A stretch of 64,000 nucleotides of DNA, taken from Rhodococcus sp. Z13. GTDB lineage: Bacteria > Actinomycetota > Actinomycetes > Mycobacteriales > Mycobacteriaceae. Below the pieces are notes generated by a model. It was not told the origin of the DNA, searched no databases, and saw only the letters and a program-made list of their open reading frames with translations. Of the stretch, positions 63,564 through 64,000 are shown piece after piece. Both the position numbers and the translations under genes were made by a program. The stretch lies in contig NZ_CP107551.1 of assembly GCF_025837095.1 (NCBI RefSeq), positions 62,001-126,000 of the forward strand, read 5' to 3'. Within the stretch, counting starts at the first letter, position 1. The number at the start of each line of letters is the position of its first letter.

Positions 63564-63605
63564 CGTGCGTGGTTCCGGCGGTGTGGGCCACCGGAACCAC
63601 GCACG
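63564..63605. terminator. Bidirectional terminator
   Basis: CGTGCGTGGTTCCGG (63564-63578) pairs perfectly over 15 bp with 63591-63605 around a 12-nt loop, between the convergent nuclease and membrane-protein genes. Confidence 0.82.
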
Positions 63606-63610
63606 CGCCG

Positions 63611-64000
63611 TCAGACCAGAGCGGCAAGGGCGAACGCGGCCAGGGCGATCAGCACACCACCGGTGAGCGTCTGCACCCGGCGGTCGATCACGCACATCGC
63701 CGACAGGAAGCCGGGCATCGAGCCACCCTGGCGGGTGTGCGCGATGGCCAGCACGCTCGGCATGCAGCGGCCGAGGCTCACGGTCGCGAACATCGCGGCA
63801 CCGAGCACCGGCGAACCCGAGGCGATGATGCCGAGCACCAGCAGGTAGTACGCGCTGGACCGGATGAAGATCATGAAGCCCGGCCCGATGAGCGCGCCGA
63901 ACAGCAGCGACACCTTCCACGGCGCCATGGTGCGCCGCAGGTGGCGGGGGAGCTGCTGCCGCCGCATCGGGGTCGGCAGGGTGATCATGCCCAGCTCGTG
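63611..64000 (-). CDS. C-terminal part of a membrane protein, cut by the window edge
   Basis: At least 125 residues with three or four membrane helices (VSLLFGALIGPGFMIFI, YYLLVLGIIASGSPVLGAAMFATVSLG, LTGGVLIALAAFALAALV). ATG 63988 is possible, but the frame stays open to the window edge (HELG before the Met), so the gene is probably longer. The pattern could fit a methylamine-utilisation/DsbD-like or other small multi-helix family, but I cannot assign it. Confidence 0.6.
   Translation of the reverse strand, partial: HELGMITLPTPMRRQQLPRHLRRTMAPWKVSLLFGALIGPGFMIFIRSSAYYLLVLGIIASGSPVLGAAMFATVSLGRCMPSVLAIAHTRQGGSMPGFLSAMCVIDRRVQTLTGGVLIALAAFALAALV

Overview
The window reads as chromosome of a high-GC, mycolate-type actinomycete, most likely Rhodococcus or a close relative. 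Codon third positions are almost all G or C. Many products match mycobacterial/rhodococcal families: LysX, SigK/RskA with a fasciclin lipoprotein, GabD2, FadD15, DUF5313, DUF6474, UdgX, a single-chain long-chain acyl-CoA carboxylase and a cutinase. No tRNA, rRNA, CRISPR array, insertion sequence or prophage was recognised. A perfect 14-bp parS core at 25593-25606, together with gltBD (origin-proximal in mycobacteria), suggests the window lies near the replication origin.

Layout. 1-5.2 kb: a partial gene, a SodC-like lipoprotein, a large-subunit catalase, and a divergent FAD monooxygenase/TetR pair sharing a palindromic operator. 5.2-11.2 kb: glutamate synthase gltB-gltD. 11.4-19.4 kb: a probable CoA-dependent catabolic cluster (nitronate monooxygenase, acyl-CoA ligase, thiolase, tandem-domain HxlR regulator, divergent lipid-transfer-type thiolase, carotenoid-cleavage-type dioxygenase). 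19.4-25 kb: a secreted repeat protein, a cutinase and a set of oxidoreductases. 25.6-32.5 kb: parS, LysX, an MMPL transporter with a MarR regulator, and a HemK-like methyltransferase. 32.5-36.3 kb: rskA-sigK, an unknown gene, a fasciclin lipoprotein and a lipocalin, with two divergent SigK-type promoter motifs. 36.3-40.5 kb: two SDR-type proteins and a photolyase. 40.5-48.7 kb: S4 protein, RraA, GntR regulator, FadD15, ArsR-SRPBCC pair, a frame-disrupted gene, a GAF-ANTAR protein and GabD2. 48.7-49.4 kb: about 780 bp of remnants and repeats. 50.4-53.7 kb: a carotenoid operon (small leader gene, crtI, crtB, idi). 53.8-58.4 kb: UPF0014 permease, single-chain acyl-CoA carboxylase, UdgX. 58.4-61.8 kb: a YcnI-CopC-CopD copper operon with an extra membrane protein. 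61.9-64 kb: a RecB-like nuclease and a partial membrane protein.

How the genes may work together. Oxidative and light stress is a recurring theme: catalase, SodC-like protein, photolyase, carotenoids, lipocalin and UdgX. Envelope functions are also common: LysX, MMPL, cutinase, SigK-linked lipoprotein, acyl-CoA carboxylase and FadD15. Most genes sit in short operons joined by 4-14 bp overlaps, and convergent neighbours are often separated by strong GC-rich hairpins. No single locus is clearly a new defence or biosynthetic system. The most unusual items are the divergent SigK-type promoter pair, the parS site, the secreted V-x-V-T-N repeat protein, the duplicated HxlR/Cys-motif regulator and the small gene leading the carotenoid operon.
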